The notes: generated by a model not told the origin, from the letters alone. Shown: positions 18,125 through 27,583, counted from the stretch's first letter. The stretch: DNA of 64,000 bases from Acetobacter farinalis (GCF_026240015.1 NZ_JAPIUX010000001.1:124001-188000); one strand, 5' to 3'. Translations and numbers: made by a program.

Positions 18125-18208
18125 GGCTTATGGCCCCGTACATCCGCAAGGCCGGCGCACGCCAGATATGATCTGGTTATCAGGGGGAATTTGAGATAAG
18201 CGTTCCGC

Positions 18209-18598
18209 ATGTCTTCACGCGCGCACAGTTTGACGTCCCTGCTGGCCTTCTGGCCTCTGGTGATCATGACCCTGATTGCGCGCCTGACTTTCGGAGGGCT
18301 TGTCTCTCCGGCGGTCCTGACTGACGATCCGCTTAAAACTCTCGCGAAACTCAGCATTCTTTGCGATGATCTGACTTCATCGTCTGATACGGGCACACAG
18401 CATCATCACGCCAGTAATCCGGAAGATGAGAGTTTTCTGCTCTCTGAAACACTGGATCTTCTGTTCCTCAGTGTTGCGTTCTGTCTTTTCGTGGGGCTGG
18501 TTCCCTCCGGCATTCATCAGCCATGGATGTTCACATCCATCCGTGGGCCACCAACGCCAAAGCGGACAGCACTCTGCCCGCAGGGACCGCCTGCCTGA
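18209..18598 (+). CDS. Small two-pass membrane protein, DUF2946-like
   Basis: 129 residues. The first hydrophobic segment (about 9-33) is followed by an LTDDPLKTLAKLSILC stretch, a polar loop with a histidine cluster (GTQHHHASNPED, His65-67), and a second segment (about 80-104). The LxDDPLxxLAKLSILC plus His-rich loop layout recalls the DUF2946 proteins found next to metal-related TonB receptors. The usual Cys-x-x-Cys is not evident, so this is tentative. A terminator-like hairpin lies between it and the TonB-dependent receptor gene. Confidence 0.6.
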   Translation: MSSRAHSLTSLLAFWPLVIMTLIARLTFGGLVSPAVLTDDPLKTLAKLSILCDDLTSSSDTGTQHHHASNPEDESFLLSETLDLLFLSVAFCLFVGLVPSGIHQPWMFTSIRGPPTPKRTALCPQGPPA

Positions 18599-18605
18599 TC
18601 TGAAT

Positions 18606-18645
18606 TGAAAAAGCCGCTCACATGCCTGTGCCTGTGAGCTTTTTG
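18606..18645 (+). terminator. Terminator between the DUF2946-like gene and the receptor gene
   Basis: The arms GCTCACA (18616-18622) and TGTGAGC (18633-18639) are flanked by an A-run before and a T-run after. An ATG at 18622 falls inside the stem, one reason to start the receptor later, at 18670. It may act as a partial terminator within the cluster. Confidence 0.65.
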
Positions 18646-18669
18646 TGCTGCTTATTCAGGTCTGACACG

Positions 18670-21000
18670 ATGTTTCATACTGCTCATGTCTCACGCCCGG
18701 TTTACGGGGTGACAATGCTTGTTGCCGTTCTTTCTGCCACTCCGGCCCCTGCGGCTACAAGGGGCGTTGCGACCACGCCCCTGCGGAGGCATCCCGTTCT
18801 CTCTGTCTCCAAAATCCGTAAATCCTCCGCCAGAACCGAACAGATTCTTGTGACGGGGGCAAACCGCGCATCAGCTCTTGCGCACCCGGCAGGGCAGACA
18901 ACCTATCGCTCAGACAGGCAAGACTTCGGAAACCAGATCGGCCAGAGCGCTGCGGATATGGTGGTGACCATCCCCGGTGTGAGTTTCACGCAGGGGAACG
19001 GCCCACGGGATACCAATATTTCCATTCGCGGGTCGGGGGACCGTCAGTCATGGGGGCTTAAAAACATTCAGGTGCTGGAGGATGGTTTTCCCATGACCCA
19101 GCCTGATGGAACGGCCCGGGCGGACCTGATTGACCCCCATGCCTATCAGGGGGTGGATGTGTTTGAGGGACCAGCGTCCACTCTCTACGGCAATTACGCC
19201 ATGAATGGCGCGCTCAATTTCCGCACCCGAAAAGGGGCGGATATCCACGGTCTGGAAGTCGGGTCCGATTTTGGCAGCTTCGGGATGTTCAACACCTACG
19301 CAACCCTGGGCTTTGGCAACAGACAGTATGATCTGATGCTCTTCGGGAGCGATGTGCGTGGAAACGGCTTCATTGCCAACAGCCGGTATAATACCTCCAC
19401 AGAAAATGTGCGGCTTCGTGTCACTCTGACGCCCTCCGACCGCCTTGTCCTGAAATTCGTGAACAATGTTACGGACACTTTTCTGCCGGTGCGGCTTTCC
19501 CTCAATCAGTATTATGCCAATCCCTATCAGCAGGGGTGTTCTGATGCCACCACTGCGGCAGCCGGGTGTGCTTCCGTCAATCTGCTGGTCAATGGGCGGT
19601 ATGGCGCAAAGGAAGCCATGAGTGCTGAAGCCGCCGGTCTGGGGCGGTTTGACCGCCGCACACTTGTCGGCCTGCGGTGGGAGCATGATGTCAATAGCCG
19701 GACAACGTGGCGGAACCAGTTCACGTATGATCAGCGGCATGTCGATCAGCCAACATCCCCCACCGCGTTTGTCGGCCCCTATAATTCCTATAACGTGAGC
19801 AGCGATGTGACCAATCATACACGGCTCGCGGGCAGGGCGTTGGAGACGTTTGCTGGCGTCAGCTTTGATTATCTCGATTTTGGGTATCAGACCTACAATA
19901 TCATGCCGCGCGGAGGGGCTACGCGTGGTGCCATGAGTTCGGAAAGTTACGGGCATCAGTGGAATCTTGGTGCCCGTTTTCAGGAAGACTGGCATTTTGC
20001 CCCTGACTGGCACATCGTGCTGGGGCTTGGCGGCACATATTCCGATATTGGCGCGACGCAAACGCTTTACAGCTATGCCGCCACGGCAAATACCCAACGC
20101 GGCATCACGGCCAATCGGTTCTATTTCAATCTCGCTCCAGAGGGCGCGCTGATTTACACGCCGTCACGAGACTGGACACTCCATACCCGCGTTGGCACGG
20201 CCTATGGAACGCCATCGTCTTCCAATCTTTTTATTACGCCACAAGGGCAGTACGGGAACAACACACTCCTGAAAAGCCAGACAAGTGTGGGGATTGATCT
20301 GGGCGCGGAGTGGCACCCATCCTCCACGATTAATGTTCAGGCAACAGGGTTTTACGAATTTTATAAAAACGAACTTGTCAGCCAGTCCGCCGGTGTCAAC
20401 ACGGTGGGGGCCTATACCTTCAATGCGCCTGCCTCCGAGCATCGTGGCGTTGTTCTGGGTATGGAATGGAAAGTGCTGCCAAAACGTCTTCCCGGTGGCC
20501 GGATCAAGCTCAGCTATACTTATGATAATCAGGTTTATACCCGATATACCGAGGTTCTTTCCAACACGACACTCGCCCGCGATTTCAGCCGTAAAGGCCG
20601 CTATATTCCCGGCGTTATTCCCAATTTCCTTAATGCACGCTTTCTCTATGACCAGCCGGATGGCCCACTGGAAGGGCTTGGCGGGTATGCGGAAGTCACG
20701 TGGCGGGAGTCTTATTGGCTGGATAACGCCAATCGCCTGAAAGCCCCCGGGTATGCTCTGCTGAATCTGGATGTGCATTATGACCCGCCAGCCCGGTTCG
20801 GCTGGGCGCATCGGCTGCACTGGTATTTTGAAGTGCAGAATGTAGCGAACCAGACCTATATCGCCAGTGCCGCCAATCTTACCGATACGCTGCGCCCCAA
20901 CGGGCAGCAGGCGGGTGCCGCCACCCTCATGAACAGCACAGGCTCCATCTACGCCGGTTCGCCCCGTGCGTATTTCGGCGGTGTGCGCGTTAAATTCTGA
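18670..21000 (+). CDS. TonB-dependent outer-membrane receptor
   Basis: 776 residues. A signal peptide (about 1-28) precedes a TonB-box-like EQILVTGA and a plug domain (SAADMVVTIPGVSFTQGNGPRDTNISIRG; DGFPMTQPDG; VFEGPASTLYGNYAMNGALNFRTR). A 22-strand-type beta-barrel ends with an aromatic C-terminal residue (RVKF). It imports a ligand across the outer membrane using TonB energy. The plug resembles FecA/FhuE-type and copper-receptor-type families; the ligand is unknown. The start at 18670 avoids the terminator stem. The PepSY gene begins 11 bases after its stop, so both act together; the DUF2946-like gene lies upstream. Confidence 0.88.
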   Translation: MFHTAHVSRPVYGVTMLVAVLSATPAPAATRGVATTPLRRHPVLSVSKIRKSSARTEQILVTGANRASALAHPAGQTTYRSDRQDFGNQIGQSAADMVVTIPGVSFTQGNGPRDTNISIRGSGDRQSWGLKNIQVLEDGFPMTQPDGTARADLIDPHAYQGVDVFEGPASTLYGNYAMNGALNFRTRKGADIHGLEVGSDFGSFGMFNTYATLGFGNRQYDLMLFGSDVRGNGFIANSRYNTSTENVRLRVTLTPSDRLVLKFVNNVTDTFLPVRLSLNQYYANPYQQGCSDATTAAAGCASVNLLVNGRYGAKEAMSAEAAGLGRFDRRTLVGLRWEHDVNSRTTWRNQFTYDQRHVDQPTSPTAFVGPYNSYNVSSDVTNHTRLAGRALETFAGVSFDYLDFGYQTYNIMPRGGATRGAMSSESYGHQWNLGARFQEDWHFAPDWHIVLGLGGTYSDIGATQTLYSYAATANTQRGITANRFYFNLAPEGALIYTPSRDWTLHTRVGTAYGTPSSSNLFITPQGQYGNNTLLKSQTSVGIDLGAEWHPSSTINVQATGFYEFYKNELVSQSAGVNTVGAYTFNAPASEHRGVVLGMEWKVLPKRLPGGRIKLSYTYDNQVYTRYTEVLSNTTLARDFSRKGRYIPGVIPNFLNARFLYDQPDGPLEGLGGYAEVTWRESYWLDNANRLKAPGYALLNLDVHYDPPARFGWAHRLHWYFEVQNVANQTYIASAANLTDTLRPNGQQAGAATLMNSTGSIYAGSPRAYFGGVRVKF

Positions 21001-21010
21001 GGATACTCTC

Positions 21011-22363
21011 ATGACCCTACGCACCTCAGCATTCTGGCCGGATTATCGTACACTCTGGCGGTGGCATTTTTTCGCCGGGCTCTTCTGCCTGCCTTTTGTG
21101 GCCTTTCTTTCTCTCACCGGAGCGGTTTATCTCTTTAAACCGCAGAGTGAGGCATGGATTGACTGGCACTATGACCATCTGCCCACAGTCCTTTCGTCCT
21201 CTCCCGAGCGCGATGTTCAGGCGGCTTTGTCCGCCGTGCCGCACAGTTCCTTTTTGGCGTATGAACTTCCGCGCACGCCGCGCAGTGCAGCGCGTGTTCT
21301 TGTCAGCAGGCCAGATGGAGAAGCCGTACGCGTATATGTTGACAAAAACACACATGATGTTCTGAAAACTGTTTTGGAAGAAAAGAGGTTTGAGCGCCTG
21401 ATCTTTCGTCTGCATGGCCAGTTGCTGCTGGGCAATTTTGGTTCTGTTATTATGGAAATGGTTGCATCCTGGACCATTGTCCTGATTGTGACAGGCCTTT
21501 TGCTGTGGTGGCCACGGGGCCAGCGTGGGTTGGCAGGTGTTGTTTACCCGCGTCTTACAGCAGAGGGGCGCCTCCTCTGGCGGGACCTGCATGCTGTAAC
21601 TGGTGTCTGGACATCCCTGTTTCTTGTGCTGTTTCTGGTGTCTGGTCTGCCGTGGTCCTTTGTCTGGGGGCATGCCTTGCAATCGGTTGAAAACACGGTC
21701 GGCCGCCTGACGTCCGTCAAGGAGTGGGAGATTGGCGCGGTTCCTGCCGCCACAATCATCGCTGGGCACCCGATAACGCCATCAGAGGGGAGGCACTCAA
21801 AAGGCGCTCTGGATATGCCCGGCATGGACATGCCGGATGCCCCTGCGGTTCTTCCTGAAGCGCATCTTCTGAGGGGGCTGGACACTGTTGCGCAGACAGC
21901 GGCCACTCTTTCTCTGCCTGCTCCGGTGTTCATCACGCGCTCCGGGTCTGTCTGGACTGTGCGTTCGGATACACAAAACCGCCCTTTGCGGGAAAGTGTT
22001 ACAGTCACATCCGACGGGCATGTAGTGATGCGGAGCGCGTTCGCCGGGAAAAGTCTGGCGGACCGGATTGTGGCTTATGGCGTGGCAGCGCATGAGGGCC
22101 AGCTTTTCGGGTGGCTGAATCAGCTCATCAATCTTCTGGTGGCCTGTGGCCTGTTTCTGATGAGTTGTGCCGCGACAGTGCTGTGGCTCAAACGCAAACC
22201 CGCCGGAGCTCTGGGAGCTCCGCCAGCGCTCCATTCGCAGACGCATGGGGGTGCGGGTATCGCCTTTCTCCTTGTTCTGGCTGTATGTTTGCCCGAACTC
22301 GGTGCGTCACTGCTTATTCTGGCTTTGGCAAGCCTGATGTTTCGCAAAGTGCGCCAAACCTGA
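21011..22363 (+). CDS. PepSY-associated membrane protein, putative metal/siderophore reductase
   Basis: 450 residues of the PepSY_TM (PiuB-like) family. After WRWHFFAGLFCLPFVAFLSLTG (first segment, with the conserved His), a PepSY domain precedes LIFRLHGQLLLGNFG, a second and third segment with LLWRDLHAVTGVW, and a final His-containing pair (YGVAAHEGQLFGW). These conserved histidines could bind haem or metal. A periplasmic insert at about 268-280 is Met-rich (DMPGMDMPDAP). The ATG at 21011 is 11 bases after the receptor stop. Family members are thought to reduce ferric siderophores; the Met-rich insert leaves copper possible. Confidence 0.85.
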   Translation: MTLRTSAFWPDYRTLWRWHFFAGLFCLPFVAFLSLTGAVYLFKPQSEAWIDWHYDHLPTVLSSSPERDVQAALSAVPHSSFLAYELPRTPRSAARVLVSRPDGEAVRVYVDKNTHDVLKTVLEEKRFERLIFRLHGQLLLGNFGSVIMEMVASWTIVLIVTGLLLWWPRGQRGLAGVVYPRLTAEGRLLWRDLHAVTGVWTSLFLVLFLVSGLPWSFVWGHALQSVENTVGRLTSVKEWEIGAVPAATIIAGHPITPSEGRHSKGALDMPGMDMPDAPAVLPEAHLLRGLDTVAQTAATLSLPAPVFITRSGSVWTVRSDTQNRPLRESVTVTSDGHVVMRSAFAGKSLADRIVAYGVAAHEGQLFGWLNQLINLLVACGLFLMSCAATVLWLKRKPAGALGAPPALHSQTHGGAGIAFLLVLAVCLPELGASLLILALASLMFRKVRQT

Positions 22364-22420
22364 TAGCGGGTGGTGGCCCCACGCAAAGAGGGGCTTCTGT
22401 TCTGAATGACCGCGTGCCGA

Positions 22421-22452
22421 CTGCCGTTGTAGGGGGAAATCTGCAACGACAG
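22421..22452. other. Hairpin between convergent genes
   Basis: Arms of 12 bases (CTGCCGTTGTAG at 22421-22432 and CTGCAACGACAG at 22441-22452) pair with one mismatch and one wobble around an eight-base loop. It lies between the convergent PepSY and DUF2252 genes with no T-run beside it, so it is probably a 3'-end structure rather than an intrinsic terminator. A weaker GGCCCC/GGGGC hairpin lies at about 22375-22394. Confidence 0.4.
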
Positions 22453-22469
22453 TCAGCGATGTTCAGAAA

Positions 22470-23906
22470 TCAGGATTTCTTTCCAGCGGCGGCAGAGGCT
22501 TTTTTGGCAGATTGGGGAACCTGTGCGGGAATCCGGCCCGCCTTGATGGCGTCGCAGAAGGTTTCCCAGTCGGTTTTTGTCTGGTCCGCATAGGCAGTGG
22601 AGAAGCTGGCAATGGCGTCCGCAAAGGTGCGGCCTGTGCCCAGATAACCCGCCAGCGTGGCAACATCGCCCGAGCGGGCGTGGGCGCGGGCCAGCGTGCG
22701 GCCGCAGAGGAGCGCGTAGTCCGGCAGGCCGATCTGTGCGAACTCGGCCCCGATGGCGGCCAGACGCTGGTCCTTCAGGCGGCGGACGTAAAACTGGCGC
22801 TGGCCGGCGGAAAGGCTCCCGGCCTCACCCTCTCCGGTGTCTGTGCTGGTGCTGTGGGTCCAGCCCAGAAAAGCGTCAGATGCTGTCTGCATGATGCGTT
22901 GCCCCACCACCACACGTTCCCCCTGATTGTGGAAAGGCGAGGGGTCAAGATGCGGAGCCAGAACGGATGTCTGGGCCTCCTTGATCTGGAGCAGAAGAAC
23001 CTCATTATCCGGTGTGGAAAATAGGCCAATGGCGCAGAACGTGCCCACACTGCCCACGCCCACAACCTTGAAGATCACGTCCTGCAATGTGTAGTGGGAA
23101 AGCAGGATGGCCCGTTCCGACGGCTGTGTGGCGATGTAGCGGGCGAAGGCGGCACGGATGGCGTCATCCTGCTCGGGCAGGCGCATCACCAGTGGGGGCT
23201 TTTCTGTCAGCCGTGGGGTGCCGCAGTCTTCCGCCACAAGGCCGAAATGGCTGCGCGCGCTTGCCAGCCGGGCTTCCAGCAGGCTCTGCACCTTCTTGCG
23301 GGCCTGCTTGTCCTGAAAACCTGCGATGGCGGCTGCAAGGTCAATCCGTTCAGCCCAGATAGCCAGAGGGTTCAGCGGAGCCAGATGCGCCATTTCCTGC
23401 GTGTAGCTCTGCGCCATGCTGCGTGCCAGAGCGCGGGCCTCTTTTTCGGCAAGCCCGGCTTCGCGCCCGGCCAGCACCAGAGAGGTGCCCAGACGTTTGA
23501 CATCCCATTCAAACGGGGCGGAGAGCGTTTCATCAAAATCATTGATATCAAAAACAGGGATGCCTTCCGGTGAGGCATAGCTGCCGAAGTTGGCCAGATG
23601 GCAGTCCCCACAGCTCTGCACCTTTGGTCCTGCCGTAATGGTGCTCGCCAGATCCGCCGCCATGACGGCCGCGGCACCCCGCAGAAAGGCAAAGGGAGAG
23701 GCCGCCATGCGGGCATACCGCACGGGCAGCAGCGCGCTGATCCGGTGCGCGCCCTGCGCCACCAGAATGGAAACAGGGTCCGCCCTGTTTCTGGGCGGCT
23801 GCCATTCCGCCTGCCGTGTGCGGGGGGCAAGCTTGCGGAGCGTAACGCCCTTGGCATGGCGAAGGGCGCGGGGGGTAGCGGCCTGAGCCGGAGATGCTGC
23901 TGTCAT
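22470..23906 (-). CDS. DUF2252 family protein
   Basis: 478 residues. Conserved DUF2252 features are seen: LLPVRYARMAASPFAFLRGAA, CGDCHLANFGSYASP, FDINDFDET and FEWDVKRLGTSL, then a C-terminal QLRDMK-like RRLKDQR, VCARTLARAHARSGD-like and FADAIASFSTAYADQ. The fold is related to kinase/aminoglycoside phosphotransferase-like proteins (HGDxHxxNFG and DFD motifs); biochemical function is unknown. It is alone on its strand. The start ATG at 23906 gives a basic N-terminus of about 50 residues before the domain. Confidence 0.88.
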   Translation of the reverse strand: MTAASPAQAATPRALRHAKGVTLRKLAPRTRQAEWQPPRNRADPVSILVAQGAHRISALLPVRYARMAASPFAFLRGAAAVMAADLASTITAGPKVQSCGDCHLANFGSYASPEGIPVFDINDFDETLSAPFEWDVKRLGTSLVLAGREAGLAEKEARALARSMAQSYTQEMAHLAPLNPLAIWAERIDLAAAIAGFQDKQARKKVQSLLEARLASARSHFGLVAEDCGTPRLTEKPPLVMRLPEQDDAIRAAFARYIATQPSERAILLSHYTLQDVIFKVVGVGSVGTFCAIGLFSTPDNEVLLLQIKEAQTSVLAPHLDPSPFHNQGERVVVGQRIMQTASDAFLGWTHSTSTDTGEGEAGSLSAGQRQFYVRRLKDQRLAAIGAEFAQIGLPDYALLCGRTLARAHARSGDVATLAGYLGTGRTFADAIASFSTAYADQTKTDWETFCDAIKAGRIPAQVPQSAKKASAAAGKKS

Positions 23907-24008
23907 AGTGCATTTCTAGGCACAGGCGGAGGGCCGTGCCAACACTGCAATGCCGGAACGGGCCAGCTATGCGTGTTCATCATTTCTGAAGCGGTTCCGG
24001 TGGCTCCG

Positions 24009-25361
24009 TCAGGTGACTGTATAGGTGACCAGCACAAGGTAGATCACCAGCAGAACGTTGGTCAGCAGAAAAACAGGCGTTAACCGGGCCCAACTCCGTG
24101 TTGCTACCGCCATGACCGTATAGGCGAAGCACCCGGCACAAATCCCGATCATGAGATTGGCAGTTGTGACCGTGAGCAGCACAATCATCCCGGCGGAAAT
24201 GCTCTGGAACGGGTCGGAAATATCCAGCTCGCTCAGTCCTTCCATCATCAGAATGCCGACCATGACAAGGGCCGCCGTGGTGGCCTGCGGCGGAATGCAG
24301 GCAATGAGAGGCCAGAAAAACGCGCTCAGACCAAACAGGAGTGCAACAGTCAGGGTTGTCAGGCCCGAGCGCCCGCCTGCCTCCACCCCGGTTGCGGATT
24401 CAACATAGGCCGCCACGGTCGGGCTACCAAGGCATGCCCCAACAATGGAGGCCAGCCCGTCCGCCAGAAAAGCACGCTTTGAATTTAAAAAATTACCCTG
24501 CGCGTCCATCATGCCCGCACGCCGGGTAACGGCCATCATGGTCGCGGTTGCCGAGAAAAAATCGGACAGGAAAAAGTAGAGTGTCAGGGGGAGAACCAGA
24601 AAGAAGTTGTGAAAAAACTCGCTGGTATCAAAAGCAAAAAAATACGCTTTGGGGATATGGGGTAGCGCCGCCACCTGTGATGGCAGAACGGTCATGATGT
24701 GGCCCGGACTGGTCTGGATAAACAGCCCTGCCACAGTAACCGCCAGAATGGACAGCAGCATAGCCCCGCGCACGCGGGCCGCAACCAGCCCTGCAATCAG
24801 AAGGAGCGAGAGAAAAACCACCAGAACCGCGGGAGAGCGCAGATCAGCAAAAGCAACGCCACCACCGGCATCTGTTACAATCAGCCCGCCGCTCCGCAGG
24901 CCCAGATAGGCAATAAACAGACCAATGCCCGCCTGTAGCCCAATGCGGATGGGAACGGGAAAGCCCTGCACAATGCTCTGCCGCACAGTGCTGAGCGACA
25001 GGCAGGTAAACAAAATTCCTCCCACCAGCACCATGGTCAGCGCGGTCCCATAGGAGAGGCCCATTTTGACCACCACAACCTGTGCAAAAACCGCGTTGGA
25101 CCCCATGCCCGGCGCAAGAGCAATCGGCAGGCGGGAGAGGAACGCCATAAGCAGGGAGCCGCACATGGCGGCCAAGACGGTGACGGTAATCATATCGACC
25201 CTGTCCGCCCCTGTGGCTGACAGAATGGCCGGATTGACGGCAATAATATACCCCATGGCGCCAAAGGTCGTCAGTCCGGCCAGAACCTCTGTTCCCACGC
25301 TGGACTGACGGTCCGCCCCATTGAACCCCAGGAGCTTTTGCAAAGATAAGACGCCTCTCAT
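24009..25361 (-). CDS. NCS2 family purine permease (AzgA-like)
   Basis: 450 residues with about 12 to 14 membrane segments. The AzgA/PbuG-type signature is clear: TEVLAGLTTFGAMGYIIAVNPAILS, ALAPGMGSNAVFA, PVPIRIGLQAGIGLFIAYLGLRSGG, FFLSDFFSATATMMAVTR and SPTVAAYVESATGVEAGGRSGLTTL. It is a proton-coupled uptake carrier for adenine, guanine or hypoxanthine in the inner membrane. The ATG at 25361 is preferred to a TTG at 25373. It is alone on its strand, with a long structured upstream region of about 320 bases shared with the divergent peptidase gene. Confidence 0.9.
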   Translation of the reverse strand: MRGVLSLQKLLGFNGADRQSSVGTEVLAGLTTFGAMGYIIAVNPAILSATGADRVDMITVTVLAAMCGSLLMAFLSRLPIALAPGMGSNAVFAQVVVVKMGLSYGTALTMVLVGGILFTCLSLSTVRQSIVQGFPVPIRIGLQAGIGLFIAYLGLRSGGLIVTDAGGGVAFADLRSPAVLVVFLSLLLIAGLVAARVRGAMLLSILAVTVAGLFIQTSPGHIMTVLPSQVAALPHIPKAYFFAFDTSEFFHNFFLVLPLTLYFFLSDFFSATATMMAVTRRAGMMDAQGNFLNSKRAFLADGLASIVGACLGSPTVAAYVESATGVEAGGRSGLTTLTVALLFGLSAFFWPLIACIPPQATTAALVMVGILMMEGLSELDISDPFQSISAGMIVLLTVTTANLMIGICAGCFAYTVMAVATRSWARLTPVFLLTNVLLVIYLVLVTYTVT

Positions 25362-25683
25362 GATAAACAGCAATCCAGTTTCTGTGGCGGAATAAATCTA
25401 TCGCCCAAATGCCCCCGATGCCAGCCATCTTTACCAAACACGACGATGGGCCTGACCGGTCTGAGCATTGACAAACCCTTCCGGCTCACGGGCGATAGGC
25501 CGTTCCCGGCTCCCACCGCCACGGCGAGGCGGGAAGCGTGCCGGAACACGACCCTTTCGGGAAAACACGCAGCATAAGCCGCCAGAAACTATACCCCTCA
25601 GATGGCCTTGCCGCTCACTGAAGACAGGCCTTAGTATTGTTTCCGATACAATTCCGGCATCATGGGCAACAGGACACGACAAC
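25362..25683. promoter_or_regulatory. Divergent intergenic region with large stem-loop
   Basis: About 320 bases between the purine permease (minus) and the M28 peptidase (plus). Outer arms GTTCCCGGC (25502-25510) and GCCGGAAC (25540-25547) enclose an inner CCGCC/GGCGG pairing, giving a long stem-loop. On the minus strand it lies about 140 bases ahead of the permease ATG. The structure is seen; a regulatory role is inferred. No known riboswitch consensus was recognised. Confidence 0.35.
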
Positions 25684-27546
25684 ATGCGAACACCAGACAA
25701 GGCAGCGCTCGGGGTAGCACTTCAGCCGGAACTTCGGCCCGAACAAGAGGCAGGGGGCGGTGCAGGGCATCGGGCGGGGCAGCGTTCTGGCGCATTGCGC
25801 GGGCTGGGCGCCCAGAGGCGCACGGGGCGCTATGTCGGGCTACGGAGCCGGGGGCTGGCTTGTGCGGTTTCTCTCGTGGCGCTGGCAACCGGGCTGCTGG
25901 CGGGCGCGGCGCAGGGGGTGGCGTATGCGGCGGATGTTGCGCCCTCGGTTTACGCGCCCATCAGCCCGCAGCGGATGTCTGACGCCATGAAGGTTCTTGG
26001 GTCCGATGCGTTTGAAGGCCGTGCCCCCGGCTCTGCGGGGGAGGCGCGCACTGTTGCCTGGCTGATTGCGCAGTACAAGCAGATTGGCCTTGAACCGGGC
26101 GGTGAGAACGGTGGCTGGACGCAGCGTGTGCCGCTTCAGCATACCCGCGTGGGCAAAGCGACGCGCCTGCAGGTTGCCTATGCCACAGACACCCTGCCTC
26201 TGGAGCAGGTGAAGGATGTTTATTTCACCACCGCGCGCGGGGCGGATCATCTTGAAATCCAGAATGCACCACTGGTTTTTGTGGGATACGGCGTGCATGC
26301 GCCCGAGCGCGGCTGGGATGATTTCAAGGGCGTGGACCTTAAAGGCAAAATTGCTGTCTTTTTGATTAACGATCCGGATTTTGATGCAAAGCCGGGCGAG
26401 CCTGTGGCTGGAAAATTTGGTGGTCGGGCCATGACCTATTATGGCCGCTGGACGTACAAATATGAGGAAGCCACCCGCCGTGGCGCGATTGGCGCGCTGA
26501 TTGTGCATGACACACCGGGTGCGGCCTATGGCTGGTCCACCGTGATTGCACCGGGTGGCGAGGCGTTTGATTTTGAGCAGAGCGGCCAGAACCAGTCTCT
26601 TCTGATGCAGGGCTGGATTTCCACGCCTGCGGCAACACAGGTTTTTGCAAAGGCGGGGCTGGATCTGCCCGCGCTGCGTGTGCAGGCGCGGCAGGCGTCC
26701 TTCCAGCCGGTAACACTGCCGCATGCGGCGTTCTCCCTCGCGGTGCCGGTGGAGGTGACGCATCTGGAAAGCCAGAACGTGCTGGGTAAACTGACCGGCA
26801 GCAAAAGGCCGGATGAGACCGTGATGTTCGGCGCGCATTGGGATGCGTTCGGCATGAGCAAGGATGCACAGGGCCATGAGGTGATCCGCCATGGCGCGAT
26901 TGATGATGGTTCGGGTGTGGCGGGTGTTCTGGAAATTGCCCGTGCCTTCAAGGCCGGGCCGAAACCGGAGCGGACGGTGATGTTTGCGTCCTGGACCGCT
27001 GAGGAACGTGGCCTTCTGGGGTCGGGCTGGTATGCCGCGCACCCGCTGGCGCCGCTTGAAAAAACTGCTGCCAATTTCACGATGGATGTGTTGCAGATGG
27101 CCGGGCCATCCCGCACGGCCTACATGGTGGGGGCAGGGCAGGATACGGTGCAGGATGATGTGGTGGCTGCGGCGGAACGGCAGGGCCGCGTGATGCTGCC
27201 TGAAGCCATGTCGGAGCGCGGGGCCTTCTACCGTGCGGACCATCTGCCCTTTGCCCGTGCAGGTGTGCCCGTGGTGGCGCTGATGGATATGGCGGGATAC
27301 CCGGACCTGCTGAAAGGCGGCGTGCCTGCCGGACGCAAATGGTTGCAGGATTATATGGTCTGCTACCATCAGGCCTGTGATGCCTGGAGCCTGGACTGGG
27401 ATGTACGGGGTGCGGCGGAAGATGTTGCTCTTCTGTATAATGTAGGCCGCACTCTGGCTTTTTCACAGGCTTGGCCGCAGTGGAAGCCCGGTTCGGAATT
27501 TGCTGCCGTGCGGGCGCAGAGTGCGGCTGTGCGCGGCGGGCACTAA
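25684..27546 (+). CDS. M28 family metallopeptidase, exported
   Basis: 620 residues from the ATG at 25684. A Gly/Arg/Ala-rich N-terminus of about 50 residues precedes a hydrophobic signal (about 58-80, ending VAYA). A PA (protease-associated) domain (about 180-330) is inserted before the catalytic core. Zinc ligands are visible: GAHWDAFG (His/Asp), AIDDGSGVAG (bridging Asp), TAEERGLLG (catalytic Glu-Glu), DVLQMAGPS and RADHLPFARAGVP (His). It is a periplasmic aminopeptidase or carboxypeptidase-like enzyme. The N-terminus is unusually long; translation may begin nearer the hydrophobic stretch at a non-ATG codon. Confidence 0.85.
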   Translation: MRTPDKAALGVALQPELRPEQEAGGGAGHRAGQRSGALRGLGAQRRTGRYVGLRSRGLACAVSLVALATGLLAGAAQGVAYAADVAPSVYAPISPQRMSDAMKVLGSDAFEGRAPGSAGEARTVAWLIAQYKQIGLEPGGENGGWTQRVPLQHTRVGKATRLQVAYATDTLPLEQVKDVYFTTARGADHLEIQNAPLVFVGYGVHAPERGWDDFKGVDLKGKIAVFLINDPDFDAKPGEPVAGKFGGRAMTYYGRWTYKYEEATRRGAIGALIVHDTPGAAYGWSTVIAPGGEAFDFEQSGQNQSLLMQGWISTPAATQVFAKAGLDLPALRVQARQASFQPVTLPHAAFSLAVPVEVTHLESQNVLGKLTGSKRPDETVMFGAHWDAFGMSKDAQGHEVIRHGAIDDGSGVAGVLEIARAFKAGPKPERTVMFASWTAEERGLLGSGWYAAHPLAPLEKTAANFTMDVLQMAGPSRTAYMVGAGQDTVQDDVVAAAERQGRVMLPEAMSERGAFYRADHLPFARAGVPVVALMDMAGYPDLLKGGVPAGRKWLQDYMVCYHQACDAWSLDWDVRGAAEDVALLYNVGRTLAFSQAWPQWKPGSEFAAVRAQSAAVRGGH

Positions 27547-27583
27547 CCCGAACAGGCTTCAGGGCGGCGGTGTTGGCCGCCGC

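Noticed and set aside
25840..27369. 509-residue minus-strand open frame
   Set aside because: It is antisense to the M28 peptidase with intact zinc motifs; long shadows are common in GC-rich DNA.
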